From Diogma glabrata (Eukaryota > Arthropoda > Insecta > Diptera > Cylindrotomidae), in assembly GCA_963693315.1 (NCBI GenBank), contig OY856188.1, positions 96,427,876 through 96,491,875 of the forward strand: 64,000 nucleotides of DNA. The letters are read 5' to 3'. The notes below the pieces were generated by a model. It was not told the origin of the DNA. It saw only the letters and a program-made list of their open reading frames with translations, and ran no database searches. Position numbers and translations under genes: made by a program. The first letter of the stretch is position 1; each line of letters opens with the position of its first letter. Below, piece by piece: positions 48,590 to 59,095 of the stretch.

Positions 48590-49085
48590 AACGAATAATT
48601 AGGATTCACTAGAACTGGCACCGAATTGAATACTTTCTTTAAATAACTTGATAGTAGACTTTTTCAACAAATCTGACAACAAATCCGGTGCCATTAAGAA
48701 GGTTAACACAGATATAAGTCAACGGTAGTAACGAAGTAGACCTAAAAATCGTCTATCCTGTTTCACCGTGGTTAGCATGAACACACCTTAACATACTATA
48801 TATGTATTCAAACTATTTAACTTTTGGGATTAAGAAATCTCTTTTTTCACCATTGATCATCTAGTTTGGCTGCCTTAGACAACTGGCGACGTCTCCCAGT
48901 ACATTAATATGAGTTGTAAAGGTGTCAGTAAGAGCTATCAGAAGGTTATTCAAATATACGAACACACAGAATCTTTAATGTGAAGGGATTACATGATCCA
49001 TCAATTTCGTCATAATTTGAGGTGCGTGACACTGTCCGAAAGGTAACCTTAAGGTTGCTAAAGACATTCGGTTGATAACAAAGGG
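48590..49085 (-). pseudogene. Ty3/gypsy reverse transcriptase relic (copy d)
   Basis: The minus strand reads RLPFGQCHAPQIMTKLMDHV (about 49000-49060), then RFCVFVYLNNLLIALTDTFT, then HINVLGDVASCLRQ. This is RT motif B (PFG-x-x-NAP-x-x-x), the catalytic box and the following helix. The YLDD box reads YLNN, so both metal-binding Asp are Asn. Further on KRDFLIPKVK and a tether-like segment follow with stops. Directly upstream (49092-49250) the frame MST-RIFVGRYN at the gag start position is joined almost immediately to RT, so gag and protease have been deleted. Inactive. Confidence 0.82.
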
Positions 49086-49353
49086 TTAAGCATGAAAAAA
49101 TGTGCGTATTCACAGGATATGGTCACGGTTATTATACAAATATTAACTCAAACGGTAACGCCTGATTCAGTCATATTTAGGATCGAATTCTATATATCCT
49201 ACATTGTAACGGCCAACAAAAATCCGTTTAGTAGACATTTTTTCTTTAAATATAAAACAGACAACCTTCTCTTTAATCGTACATTCATTCCGTACTATCA
49301 AACAATTTAAGATTCGTTTCATAAATAACATCTGTCTGTTTATAACGTTCCAC
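49086..49353 (-). other. gag start and leader of gypsy copy d
   Basis: The minus strand shows the family leader (GTGGAACGTTATAAACAGAC, TTGTTTGATAGTACGGAATG) and then an ATG at about 49240 in the context AAAAAATGTCTAC, reading MST-RIFVGRYN before it degrades. This start parallels the one at 11042. Confidence 0.55.
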
Positions 49354-49599
49354 TGTAATGTATATCATTCATTTCAAATCAATTATTGGATCTTATATTT
49401 CGGTGTATAATCAATTGCTATTTCAATTGTTATTGTTATTTTTTCAATATGAAACAAATAAATTTACTTCACCACAATTTCAAATTGTGTGAAGTAATGC
49501 AATCTATCCAGAAAAAAAAATCTTACATACAGCAAATTTTGTTTTTCTTGTTTTGGACCATCCTAAATAGCCAATAAAAATTTTTGGTGTACGTCTATG

Positions 49600-50810
49600 C
49601 GTGGGTGGGTGTGTGGGCGTGTGGATGACATTTCTGCATATGATCTTGATGAAACTTTGGCAAATGATACAGGTTCACTTGAAATTCGTAGATCTGGATT
49701 CATTTCAAATTTGGACAAAATGGCGGAGCCCTTCCGAATACCTCTAAGTTTAAACCTTCAATAACTTTTAACCCCGGCTTATGATCTTATGGAAACTTGA
49801 TATATAATTTTTTAGTACTGTTTCCAATATTTCTGCATACCAAATTCCGGTTTGTCACTTCCGGCTAAAAAATTTTTTTTCAGATGTTTATCCCTACTGT
49901 ACCCTACAATTACCGATCGATTGTCATGAAGCGTTGGAAAAAGCTTTCAAGTAACTTGAGAAAGATTTTATCAGCTTTTCAAGTACATTGGATAAAGTGC
50001 TGGGGGGTCTACCATACAACAGGTGGTTTTTTCCACCATGTTTTTTATGTTTGTTGGGAGCATACAACATTTGTTCGTGAATGAATTTTGATGACACTTT
50101 GGAAAAAGATGGAAATATGTATGGCAAGGAACTGATTGATTTTTGAGCGATAGTGAACACAGTTTTGGGGGGTCCCCAGAGCACCTGTTTTTTTGAATGC
50201 TCTATAACATCTGTACCAGATAATCGAATTGGATGAAGCTTGGTACATAAGCATTTAGTATGGCTCACAACAGCTCTGCATCCCAACTTCCGGTTTTTCA
50301 CTTCCGGTAAAACATTTTTTTTGTACTTTTTTGAAGTTTTTTTAGTGTTTTTATGCACACTACAGCCTACAATAATTAAGTGATTATGATGAAACTTATG
50401 AAAAAGGTTCCAATTAGTGTGAGAAGATAGTTATCATCTTTTGGGACATATTGATCAAAGTGGCGGGGGTCTACCATACAAATGCTGACTTTTAACACTT
50501 TGTTTTTAAATTTTGTTGGGAGCATACAGACTTCATTCATTAATCAATTTTAACGACACTTTGAAAAAAGATGGAGACTTAAATAACAAAGAACTGATTA
50601 GTTTTTGGACAGTATTGGGATAAGTGGTGGGGAGTCTCCTGAACAGCTGTTTACTGTGTCACCATTTTTAATGTTTGTTGAGAGTATACAACAGTTTTGC
50701 ATCCCAACTTCCGGTTTGTCACTTACGGTTCAATTTGTTTTTTTACTTTTTCTCGTACAACAGAATTTATGTTTGTTGGGCTACTACTGCTTTCTTTAAT
50801 ATTTCTATTA
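49600..50810. repeat. Tandem array, unit about 430 bp, nearly three copies
   Basis: The landmark CCCAACTTCCGGTTTGTCAC with TTCCGG following recurs at about 49845, 50280 and 50700, spaced 435 and 420 bp. Other unit markers repeat in step: GGGGGTCTACCATACAA, TTTGTTGGGAGCATACA, GACACTTTGGAAAAAGATGG and AAGGAACTGATT. The first unit is preceded by GTGGGTGGGTGTGTGGGCGT. Units differ by many substitutions, so the array is old. The open frame on its minus strand is not a gene. Confidence 0.8.
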
Positions 50811-51844
50811 TTAGAATTACGCGAAATCTACAGCATTGGTTAGCTTTTAATTAAAGCGTTTGATGGATATTAGCTCATTATATATCCAGAATACTATATT
50901 TCCAGAGCTGTGGTGAAGTCAGCCTATTAATCAGCGTCGCAATATTTTTTCTTGTTTTAAACAAAAACAAAAAAAAGTAAGTTGATGCTGCGCAGATGCA
51001 TTGATATTGAAATCATTATTAAGGTTCTTCATTTTGTGATGTTTTAACTGAAATATGTTCGCAATAATAATAATTGATTAAATTTTGAAGATGTTTTTTA
51101 ATTTAGTTGTATTAGGTGTTGATTTGAATACTATTTCTCTGTCTGTTTCATTTGTTTTTTTATTCATGGCAGATTTTCAATGTTTGGGTTAATTTTTGTT
51201 GTTTGCTGGAATAAGAAAACCAAAACGATGGAGATAAATTCAAACCTTTTTCAAAAATCCAAATCAATCGGAATAACCACGCTTTTTAATTTTTTTGATT
51301 AGATCATTATATTTTGAACTTTTGCTAAGTAATAAACATATTGTTATTTGAATGTTCTATAATTCATATAAATTGTGAATTAACAAACATTGTAAACAAG
51401 ATTGTGAAATTGTGGATGTTAAAATTAGTAAACTTTTAATGAATAAAAAATAAACTAACTAGATATAAATCTAAGTTTTTTAATAATTATCTGTTTCACC
51501 AAAACAAATGGTTGATTACAAATATTGGACACCGCAGGACAAAAAACCGTGCGTCCTATTACGGCATCCAATTTTAAATTATTTGCAACCTTGTTAGATA
51601 ATACGAGCTAAAATTTTCATTTAACTCTGGATCCAAAAGCATCGGTTATTCAAAGTATAATTCAGTGGACGAAATCCAAAATTGGTTTCATTAAGAAGGC
51701 AAACGGCATACACAGTTGGACAACTATCAACATTTTAAGTTAAGTGTTTTAGGTAGATTTATTTCATATAAAAATCTACCTATTGCAATGTGCTTCATCT
51801 CGGAATTTCGAAAAAATCCATATATGATAAGCGGAGACAGTTTG

Positions 51845-52330
51845 CGGCACCCTCGCATTTCGTGTCAATAGCCATAAAAAAATTATTTGAAAAATATGAA
51901 ATCAATCGTTTAACTCTAAAGCGTGCCTCCGGCCACTTAAAGTTGAAAGGTTTTGTTCTGGACCTTAAAATTTAAATTTTTTGTACGACACCCGCCCATT
52001 TCGTGTCAATACCCACCCAATAAAAAATTATGTGTAAAATTTGAAATCAATCGTTCAACTCTAAGGGGTGCCCCCGGCCACTTAAAGTTGGAGGGTTTTG
52101 TTCTTGTCAACTTTAAATAGCCGGGGGCACGCCTTAGAGTTAAATGATTGATTTCAAATTTTACACATAATTTTTTTATGGGCATTGACACGAAATGGGA
52201 GGGTGTCGTACAAAAAATTTAAATTTTTTTTTTAGGTCCAGAACAAAACCTCTCCACTTTAAGTGGCCGGGGCACACCTTAGAGTTGAACGATTGATTCC
52301 AAATTTTACAAATAATTTTTTATGCCTAAG
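51845..52330. repeat. Foldback repeat: two direct units then two inverted units
   Basis: The unit (about 120-140 bp) carries CCCATTTCGTGTCAATA, AAATTTGAAATCAATCGTT, AACTCTAA and CCGGCCACTTAAAGTTG with GGTTTTGTTCT. It stands directly at about 51845-51985 and 51986-52104, and inverted at about 52108-52225 and 52235-52330. The centre is near 52105. Similarity between units is about 85-90 percent by eye. The architecture resembles foldback elements. Confidence 0.82.
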
Positions 52331-52962
52331 GACCAGGGTTTTGAACCCGAACCGAACCCGAACCCTGAACCCGCTACGGAGCAAGATATCCTCAAAGACC
52401 TTCAGCTTTCTAACTCAAGAGGCTCCAAAGTAATTAGCGTCATACTAACATTATGCATGGCACCCTCATGCCATACAATTACAACAATAAATCTCATAAA
52501 AATATCCCATAGAAATAATATTAAATAAATTTTCTTTTGCTTCTGTTTCTTTTTTTCAGTTTTTACTTTTTTTTTTTTCAAAAGTTTTAATGAAAACAAA
52601 GTTGAGTAAATTATTCATTTGAATTAAGGAATATTTTTTTGGAAATTTGGAACATTTTCAAACGTTAGTTGCAATTAATATATATTGATTACACATTTAC
52701 AAAAGTTTTCCTAAATTGATAGATATTTCTATTTTTTGAGGTGTAAAAGTAGTTCGATAATTTTTGATCACAAATTATGTGTGGTGGTATTGTAGATATG
52801 ACATACTAGTTAGAACGCTAATCCACCAATGGATTTAATATGTTATTAAGTAGTTTTAACCAACTTAAATCAAACTGTTCCGAAATTTCATTGATAAAGT
52901 AGTTTCGGTTAATTTATTTAATTTGGTTTGATAATTTTTTTGGAATTATTCTGTTTCTGTTA

Positions 52963-53140
52963 ATATAAAAACTTTTTTTCCAACGAATTGTAATCACCTA
53001 TTTCTTTCACCCACTGTTTAACGACAAAAAAATAATTGGGAAAAAAATAATAATTAAAGGGTTTTTCTAAAAAATTTGTCGTTAAACAGTGGGTGAAAGT
53101 AATAGGTGATTACAATTCGTTGGAAAAAAAGTTTTTATAT
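52963..53140. repeat. 178-bp palindrome flanked by TTAA
   Basis: Arms 52963-53028 and 53075-53140 (66 bp each) are collinear reverse complements with one mismatch (CACCTATTTCTTTC against CACCTATTACTTTC), spacer 46 bp. TTAA occurs at 52960-52963 and 53141-53144, suggesting a MITE moved by a TTAA-specific transposase. Confidence 0.85.
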
Positions 53141-53557
53141 TTAACAAATATAATTTCATTCATTAATAATGGATCACTCACGTCACTCCGAAATTGATAT
53201 TGATTGAATTGAATTGATATAAAATATATTCATATTCTGTTTCTACTTAAAGTTTTTTATTTAAACTAATCTGACACATCAAATTCTATTTGTACACAAA
53301 ACTGTCTGATCCCGAAATCTACCTATTTCTCGCGGATATAGATGCTACTTGGCCTTTTTTTATTTTAGTTTCTCTTATTATATTTTTTTCCTTCTTAGCA
53401 AATCTTTTATTTTAGTTATATCTATATGTAATTTTGGTTTCACCCAACATGAGTATGTGAATTTTTTCTGTTTCAGTTGGAGATTTTATTGGACCAGAGG
53501 CCATGTTTTCATTTTTTTGTAGTATTCCTGGCATAAACAGAAAACATGTTTTTAACA

Positions 53558-54935
53558 ACATCTCCGTTTTCCGTAAAATGCATTAATAAAATAACATCCA
53601 CGCGTTTTCAATCCAATTTAAATTACCCTTACATATCTACATAATAAATAAATATATATAAAGAACACATATTCAAGAATTACAAAATAAAATAAATCAA
53701 AGCATAAAGTTTTTAATAAATTCACACAAATCAAATTATTATTATTCAACTTCAAAAAATAAATAAATATAAAATCGCTTATGGAAATAAATAAAATAAA
53801 ATTATTTGTCATTTTTATAAAAATTTTATTTTCTTATAAATAGATCCTCTTTTGTGGTAGATTACACACATGAACATTTATTTGAGTGTTTTAATATAAG
53901 GATTAAATGTTATTAAAAGTTTATGGTTATTTTGGATATTTTATAGGATTTAAAAAATGAACAAGAAAAATGAGTTATGGTACAACCAAGGTGTGGTTTG
54001 TATGTAAAAACATTATTTAAGTTGTTTTTATTTTAAATTTGGATAACTTATACAGTTTTAGGTTTGTATTTCATATCCCGAAAATTTGTTGACTTCATTC
54101 ACAAATCAATAATATTGAAATCAGTTAGATAAATGCCGAAATAGTTCAAAATAAAAACACCAGCATAATTTTTAAAAAAAATAATAATAATAATTATAAC
54201 CATTACAGATTTCAATAAAAAAAATTCCAGCTTTGAACATTTAATGACAATTTTATTAATAATTTTACCCTCATCTTTCAAAGAAAAAAGCGTTGAAAAT
54301 ATGATAAATAAGTATATATAATCAAAATAATAAAAACTAATTAAAATAATCAAAAATATTAACAATAACAATAATCAATTTTAATTGTAATGATAAACAT
54401 TTTTTTTTGTTTTTATTTTATATAAACTTTATATTTTATAATCGAGGGAATAAGTATTTATTTCATTTTATTATATTAATAACGCGAGTTTAATTGGATT
54501 CATTCAACTAAGGATGAAGTTTAACTTTTCTTATGGTCTTTGACCTATTTAGAAGAAATGTTTTGATAACAAAAAATTAAATTTATATAAATTTGGTTTT
54601 TGTTTTTGAATGAATCAGATTAATTTTATTTAACCTTTTTATAAACAAAGCTAGGATTATTGAACATTTTGATTAATTTGGATTTTATTATACTTTTTAA
54701 CGTTTAACTGACAGTAATTATAATTTTGATATTTGACTAAAAAGAGTTTGATTTTTAACTTCAGACATAAACGTATACATATACATATATAAGTTTTTCT
54801 TAGAAATGGTGTATCTGACAAAAAATCGTTATCTACACTCGAGTACTTAAAACTTATATCTAAGGATATTTGACAACAACTCATGCAAAAATCGATTTTG
54901 TGATATTTTAATTTAAAAGGAATTAAATGTAGAGC
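53558..54935. other. AT-rich stretch without a recognised gene
   Basis: Very AT-rich; reading frames at 53618-53812, 54099-54371 and 54657-54884 are driven by AAT/ATA/TTA codons and have no recognisable similarity. Confidence 0.5.
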
Positions 54936-54939
54936 TTTT

Positions 54940-55375
54940 GAGCTGAAAGTGGCGTTTAGTAACTATGCAGTCCTATTTGCAGCAGACAAAATAGCATCGA
55001 GATATTTTGTGCAACGACCGAATAATTTGTATATGGAATGACTGAATGCTCGACATGGTTTCTCAGTTTCATTACTAGCCACTTTTGTATTGAAACTTGC
55101 TAGTTTGTTGTGTATAGGTTTTGCAGTCCTTGATATTCTGGAAATTGACATGGCTGTATGCATTTGTTTGCTTTATTGCCAACCTTGCAGTGGTACCAAT
55201 GCGTGCGATTATGTGGCTACGGATGTTTCGCATTTTCCGATATACTTCAAGAACAACCGTAAAACCTCTTGTTGTAATGATGTGTGGATGTGGTTATCAT
55301 TTCTTTTATCAATGTTTAGAATTCAACTATTTTGTTCTCTAATCGCTCCATTTCTTTTTGTTTTGAGGTAGTTAT
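54940..55375. other. Unassigned segment of raised GC with open frames on both strands
   Basis: This segment is less AT-rich than its surroundings and stays open for 60-90 codons on both strands. Examples are KLASLLCIGFAVLDILEIDM on plus and NETEKPCRAFSHSIYKLFGR on minus. Neither matches a family I know. It may be a decayed element or exon adjacent to the RPB8 pseudogene. A small palindrome, TATATGTACATT facing AATGTACATATA, follows at 55644-55670. Confidence 0.35.
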
Positions 55376-55639
55376 TCAGTATTCTTGTATATTATATTAA
55401 AGCTACTAACAAAATATGTAATACTGTATTAGTGACATAACTTACTTGTTGTAGCAGTAGGCTTTTATCACAAAAAAAAATTGAAAAATTAAAAAATTAT
55501 CGGATCTGTACCTATCCGAATCTAAATTGGGGCGATCTTTAATAAAACACCTATATATCAACAGAAAATAAATCATTGTTAAATATAAAAAAAAATACTA
55601 TAGAAAAATTAAACAAAAAATATATAAACTAAATCAAAA

Positions 55640-56076
55640 AACCTATATGTACATTAATAATGTACATATAACGATCCATTTCAAACCCATCTAAATTGTT
55701 AGGATCTCTTTGTAATCGCATTAACGGTCCACCACTCCACCATATGCAAGATAAACAGATAAGCGACTGGAGGCCTCATTCTTCTTCTTGTATTCAATAT
55801 TTTTTTCCAAATAAAGCATACTCAAAACTATCAGCTCTTGTGCCTGCGGTTTCTTGAGCAATAAATTCACCATCATCTTTGTTTATTGAGGTAGCTAATA
55901 TACCAAACGAAATGCATCACAAATTACATTGGATATGACTACGAATTTATATACAGTATTAAATCCATTTTATAGTATTTGGATTCACAATGTAATCAAC
56001 TAACATGATCAAACTTTATACCTTCCGGATTCATATCTGTTATATTAAAAATATCTTCAGATAATACTCTTGCCAT
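55640..56076 (-). pseudogene. RPB8: Pseudogene of RNA polymerase subunit RPB8 (shared by Pol I, II and III), intronless
   Basis: Reading the minus strand from an ATG at 56076 gives [20 protein letters not shown], then KFDHVS, a stop where the family has Arg, then LHCESKYYKMDLIL. After a shift come LATSINKDDGEFIAQETAGT, RADSFEYALFGKKY, EASSRLSVYLAYGGV and MRLQRDPNNLDGFEMD. Block order and content match RPB8 over nearly its whole length (family about 145-150 residues; here about 437 bp). Features of the family that remain are the FEDIF-like N-terminus, the LHCES block, TRAD-x-F-x-Y-x-x-YGK-x-Y and the MRLQ-D-NNL-GFE end. Several in-frame stops and at least two shifts make it non-functional. No intron interrupts the blocks, so it is probably a processed copy, although I see no clear poly(A) remnant at its 3' side. 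Confidence 0.88.
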
Positions 56077-56110
56077 TTTTGCTTATTGAGTTGATAAAAA
56101 TTATATTATA

Positions 56111-56332
<222 letters not shown>

Positions 56333-57014
56333 AGCCAGCACACTTTGGTTAAATTTAAGTAAAGATTTGGTTAAATTTAAGTAAAAGTTTGGTTAAATAT
56401 GTGGAAAAAGGTAATAGATGACTGTTTCAGCTAATTAGTGTACATGTATTTCTAGTCGAAAATTATAGTTAATATGTTTTTGGTGTTAAAAAATAAGTTA
56501 ATAGGTAAATTTAACATATTAAGTATACAAGTTTAAGTAAAAAAAATCATGTAATACAGATAGTACATGTATTTCATGTATTAAGTGACAATTTAAGTTA
56601 CAAAAGTGTATCTAATACATGTATTTAACTTATTACCTGTTGTTTAGCTAGCGGCAATTTAGCTGACATTGCAACAGTTATTTCATGAAATAAGTTAAAT
56701 AGCCTAAAATTAACATAACTACGGAACATTGAAACTTAAAAAAAATTGTCAGACTGCTGTTAAGTTAAATAGGTCGATTTTTACATGTAATATTGCATTT
56801 AATTTGGTTTAGTGAACGAATGTAAACTAAATTTTTGCTGTCTTTTTCATATAATACATATAATAAGTATATGTGTTTATAAGATCCATAAAGATTTATA
56901 GCAAATCTCGTTTTCCGATGACAATTATTATTAGTGCGCAGTATATTGATCAAATCGCTCGGATACAGTCTTTATTATATATTTCTCTCACTAACGTTGT
57001 TTTAAATAGTAAAA

Positions 57015-57972
57015 ATGCCCCTGAAAAAGAAAGTTAAGAAAAACGGTCGATACTACATAATGCGGCAGAAGAGAGCGGCCGAATTCGAAGCACGATTTGA
57101 TGCATCAAATGTGTCAAGGGATGAAGAAATGGATCGGCCACCACCACACCCTGGTTAAACATTCCAATTGAAACCAATTGAAAAAAATTAATTGGATTAA
57201 TCGGAATTCTGCATTGGGAATTTTCAATTAACTCCTATTCAAAAAATCTATTTCCAATACAATCCTATTCATTCCTGTTAAATATCTCTATTTTATTTTT
57301 CAACCGGAATCTATAGGAAATGTATATAAATAGGAATTAATTGGAAATTTCCATTGCAGAATTCCGATTAATCCTATTCATTCCTATTAAATCTTTTCCA
57401 ATTAAATCCTGTTAAATTTATAAGATTGTTTAATTTTTTTCTAAGTTCCTTTTTCCTATTGAATCTCTTGATTTCCGATTGAAATTCAATTGGAAATTTC
57501 CTTTAGAATCCTACAGAACCTCTTTTCCTGTTAAACCCCATTCATTCCGATTGAATTTTAATTGGTAGATCGAAGTCTTCCTATTAAACCAATTCAATCC
57601 AATTTAATCCTATTGAATTTATATTGGATTTAATAGGATTCAATAGGTTTGAATTGGAATGTTTAACCAGGGCAACAACTGAATGCCTTTTTTGAAAATA
57701 ATTTGCCAGCAGAAAATGCTATGATCGAAAATACCATCCTGGTTAGTGTTACTTGTGATGAAAATGTAGAGTGTGACGATGATATGCCAGATGATTGTAC
57801 ATCCCAAGTTGGTGAAACTGCTGAATTTTTATTATCAGAAGCAGATATTGCTGAGGAATTGATGCGCGAACACCTGGAATATGAGCATAACGCTCAAACT
57901 AAAATAGATCTGTTGAACGAATGGGCTTTGCAAAACAAAATTTCATTAACAGCGTTGTTATATTTTTTTTAA
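57015..57972 (+). pseudogene. N-terminal part of an uncharacterised transposon protein, split by a MITE
   Basis: The ATG at 57015 opens MPLKKKVKKNGRYYIMRQKR and runs to PPPH at 57148. A MITE occupies 57149-57672, and coding resumes as QQLNAFFENNLPAENAMIEN at about 57673. Leaving out 526 bp (MITE plus a 2-bp duplication) keeps the frame, for 143 residues. The start is strongly basic, and the middle is acidic (ENVECDDDMPDDCTS, ADIAEELMREHLEYEHN). The end reads LLNEWALQNKISLTALL and stops. From memory, a W-A-L-x-x-x-I-x-x-x-A-L-x-x-LL block near the N-terminus occurs in uncharacterised insect transposon proteins, which continue far beyond this point; unverified. The rest of the gene is absent, replaced by Penelope sequence. 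Confidence 0.6.
57149..57672. mobile_element. 524-bp MITE with CCCTGGTTAAAC ends
   Basis: It begins CCCTGGTTAAACATTCCAAT and ends with the exact inverse; about 30 of the outer 32 bases pair. CA flanks both sides (57147-57148, 57673-57674). It sits in an open frame that is restored by removing element plus one CA, which fixes both boundaries. Inside, GGATTAATCGGAATTCTGCA near 57195 is mirrored near 57360, and TTAATCCTATT-type words recur, so most of it is a nested palindrome. No coding capacity. Confidence 0.9.
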
Positions 57973-58129
57973 AAGAATATTAAATTAAAAATACCACATT
58001 TATCGTGACTCAGTTTGAAATGAATCATCTTTAGAGGAGCTTTTAAAACAGTTTATTGAGGAATTCAACATTTATTTATTATTCTTGTTTACTATTCTTG
58101 TTTTATTATTTTTTATTATTTACGAATTT

Positions 58130-59095
58130 CGAAAGCTATGCTTTCATCACCTGAAGTATATAAAAAATAAATTTTAAAGATCCATTCCATTATATACATA
58201 TCGGTGGTTTAATAAAACCCCATTTCAAAAAATTAAAAATCTAACTACTGAAAAATATAAAGCAAAAAGAACGGATCTAATAAAACAATAAAATAATTAA
58301 ACCATTAGAGAAAATTAAAAAAAATTAAAAAAAAAAAATGAATTGACAAAAGAAGTGAACCTAAATAATAACAGTTTTATGGGGTGTCCCAAATGGGTGG
58401 ATATCCTTCAGTCATAAATATAGTTTAGGTGATTTAATTATTATAAATGTTGTTCGGCGGTCTTTTAATTATTAGGTTAAATAAATTAGATTTTATGTTT
58501 CCTTCTTTATTGTTCATCAGGATACCGGGGTTTAATTGATTTTCTTTTTCAATGAAAAAAAATTCGTACGCTTCTAGGTGTTTTAGATTATTAATCTCTT
58601 TTATAAGCTCTAAATTTGATGGTGACCTGTTGTTGAGTGGCATATGAGCGGCAATGCTAGAATTCTCAGCCCTTTTGTATTTTATTTCTGTAAGGTGTTC
58701 TTTCTGGCGTTGTCCTACTTTGCGTTGAGAAAGACCTACATAAAATTTTTCACAGTCGTTGTAGGATATTTTATAAATACCTGGTTTCTCATTTGGCTCA
58801 GTTTTGATTTTTGGTTTATAGCACACACCACGGACACACACCTTACACACCACGGACACACAATAAAACTGTTGTTATTTCGGTTTACTTCTTTTGTCAA
58901 ATTCATTTTTATTTTTTGTAATTTTCTCTAATGGTTTGATTGTTTTATTAGATTTATTCATTTTGCTTTATATTTTATATTTTTCTGTAGTTAGATTATT
59001 AATTTTTTAAAATTGGTTTTTATCAAACCACCGGTATATAATGGAAATATGGAATGTATCTTACTTTACAATTTAGCTTTCGAAATACGTATACA
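58130..59095 (-). mobile_element. Penelope-like unit with inverted flanking repeats
   Basis: Left flank 58130-58395 and right flank about 58860-59095 are inverted copies of one sequence. They share TTTCGAAAGCTA, CGGTGGTTTAATAAAA, AATCTAACTACTGAAAAATA, AACCATTAGAGAAAATTA and AACAACAGTTTTAT, read minus on the right and plus on the left, about 85 percent similar. Between them is a minus-strand GIY-YIG gene (58434-58859). Inverted pseudo-LTRs around a truncated copy are a known arrangement of Penelope-like elements. The unit lies within the 56331-60249 element. Confidence 0.68.
58434..58859 (-). CDS. GIY-YIG endonuclease domain of a Penelope-like element (partial)
   Basis: A 141-codon frame without internal stops carries GIYKISYNDCEKFYVGLSQR, then KVGQRQKEHL. 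GIY is exact and YIG appears as YVG, spaced as in the family. The Arg/His helix follows (R-Q-K-E-H). NSSIAAHMPLNN matches the S-x-x-A-x-H block, and HLEAYEFFFIEKEN holds the helix with the expected catalytic Glu. The N-terminal 35 residues (CKVCVRGVCYKPKIKTEPNE) overlap the inner edge of the right repeat. Reverse transcriptase is missing upstream, so this is a 5'-truncated copy. The nuclease part looks less decayed than others in the window. In intact elements it nicks target DNA for reverse transcription. It is a different subfamily from the copy at 61802. Confidence 0.72.
   Translation of the reverse strand: MSVVCKVCVRGVCYKPKIKTEPNEKPGIYKISYNDCEKFYVGLSQRKVGQRQKEHLTEIKYKRAENSSIAAHMPLNNRSPSNLELIKEINNLKHLEAYEFFFIEKENQLNPGILMNNKEGNIKSNLFNLIIKRPPNNIYNN

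Larger units (their letters stand above)
49354..53557 (-). repeat. Ty3/gypsy LTR copy d, expanded by insertions
   Basis: On the minus strand it starts TGTTAAAAACATG (53557) and ends ATTACA before GTGGAACG. It contains the same blocks as LTR b: AGAGGCCATG and CCTGGCATAAACAGAAAAC (53490-53557), and CATCTGCGCAGCATCAAC with the following 270 bp (50985-51280). LTR b is about 1.07 kb while this spans 4.2 kb. The difference is filled by a tandem array (49600-50810), a foldback (51845-52330) and a TTAA-flanked palindrome (52963-53140). Confidence 0.6.

Noticed and set aside
49924..50358. 144-codon minus-strand frame
   Set aside because: Falls inside a tandem array whose units do not conserve the frame.
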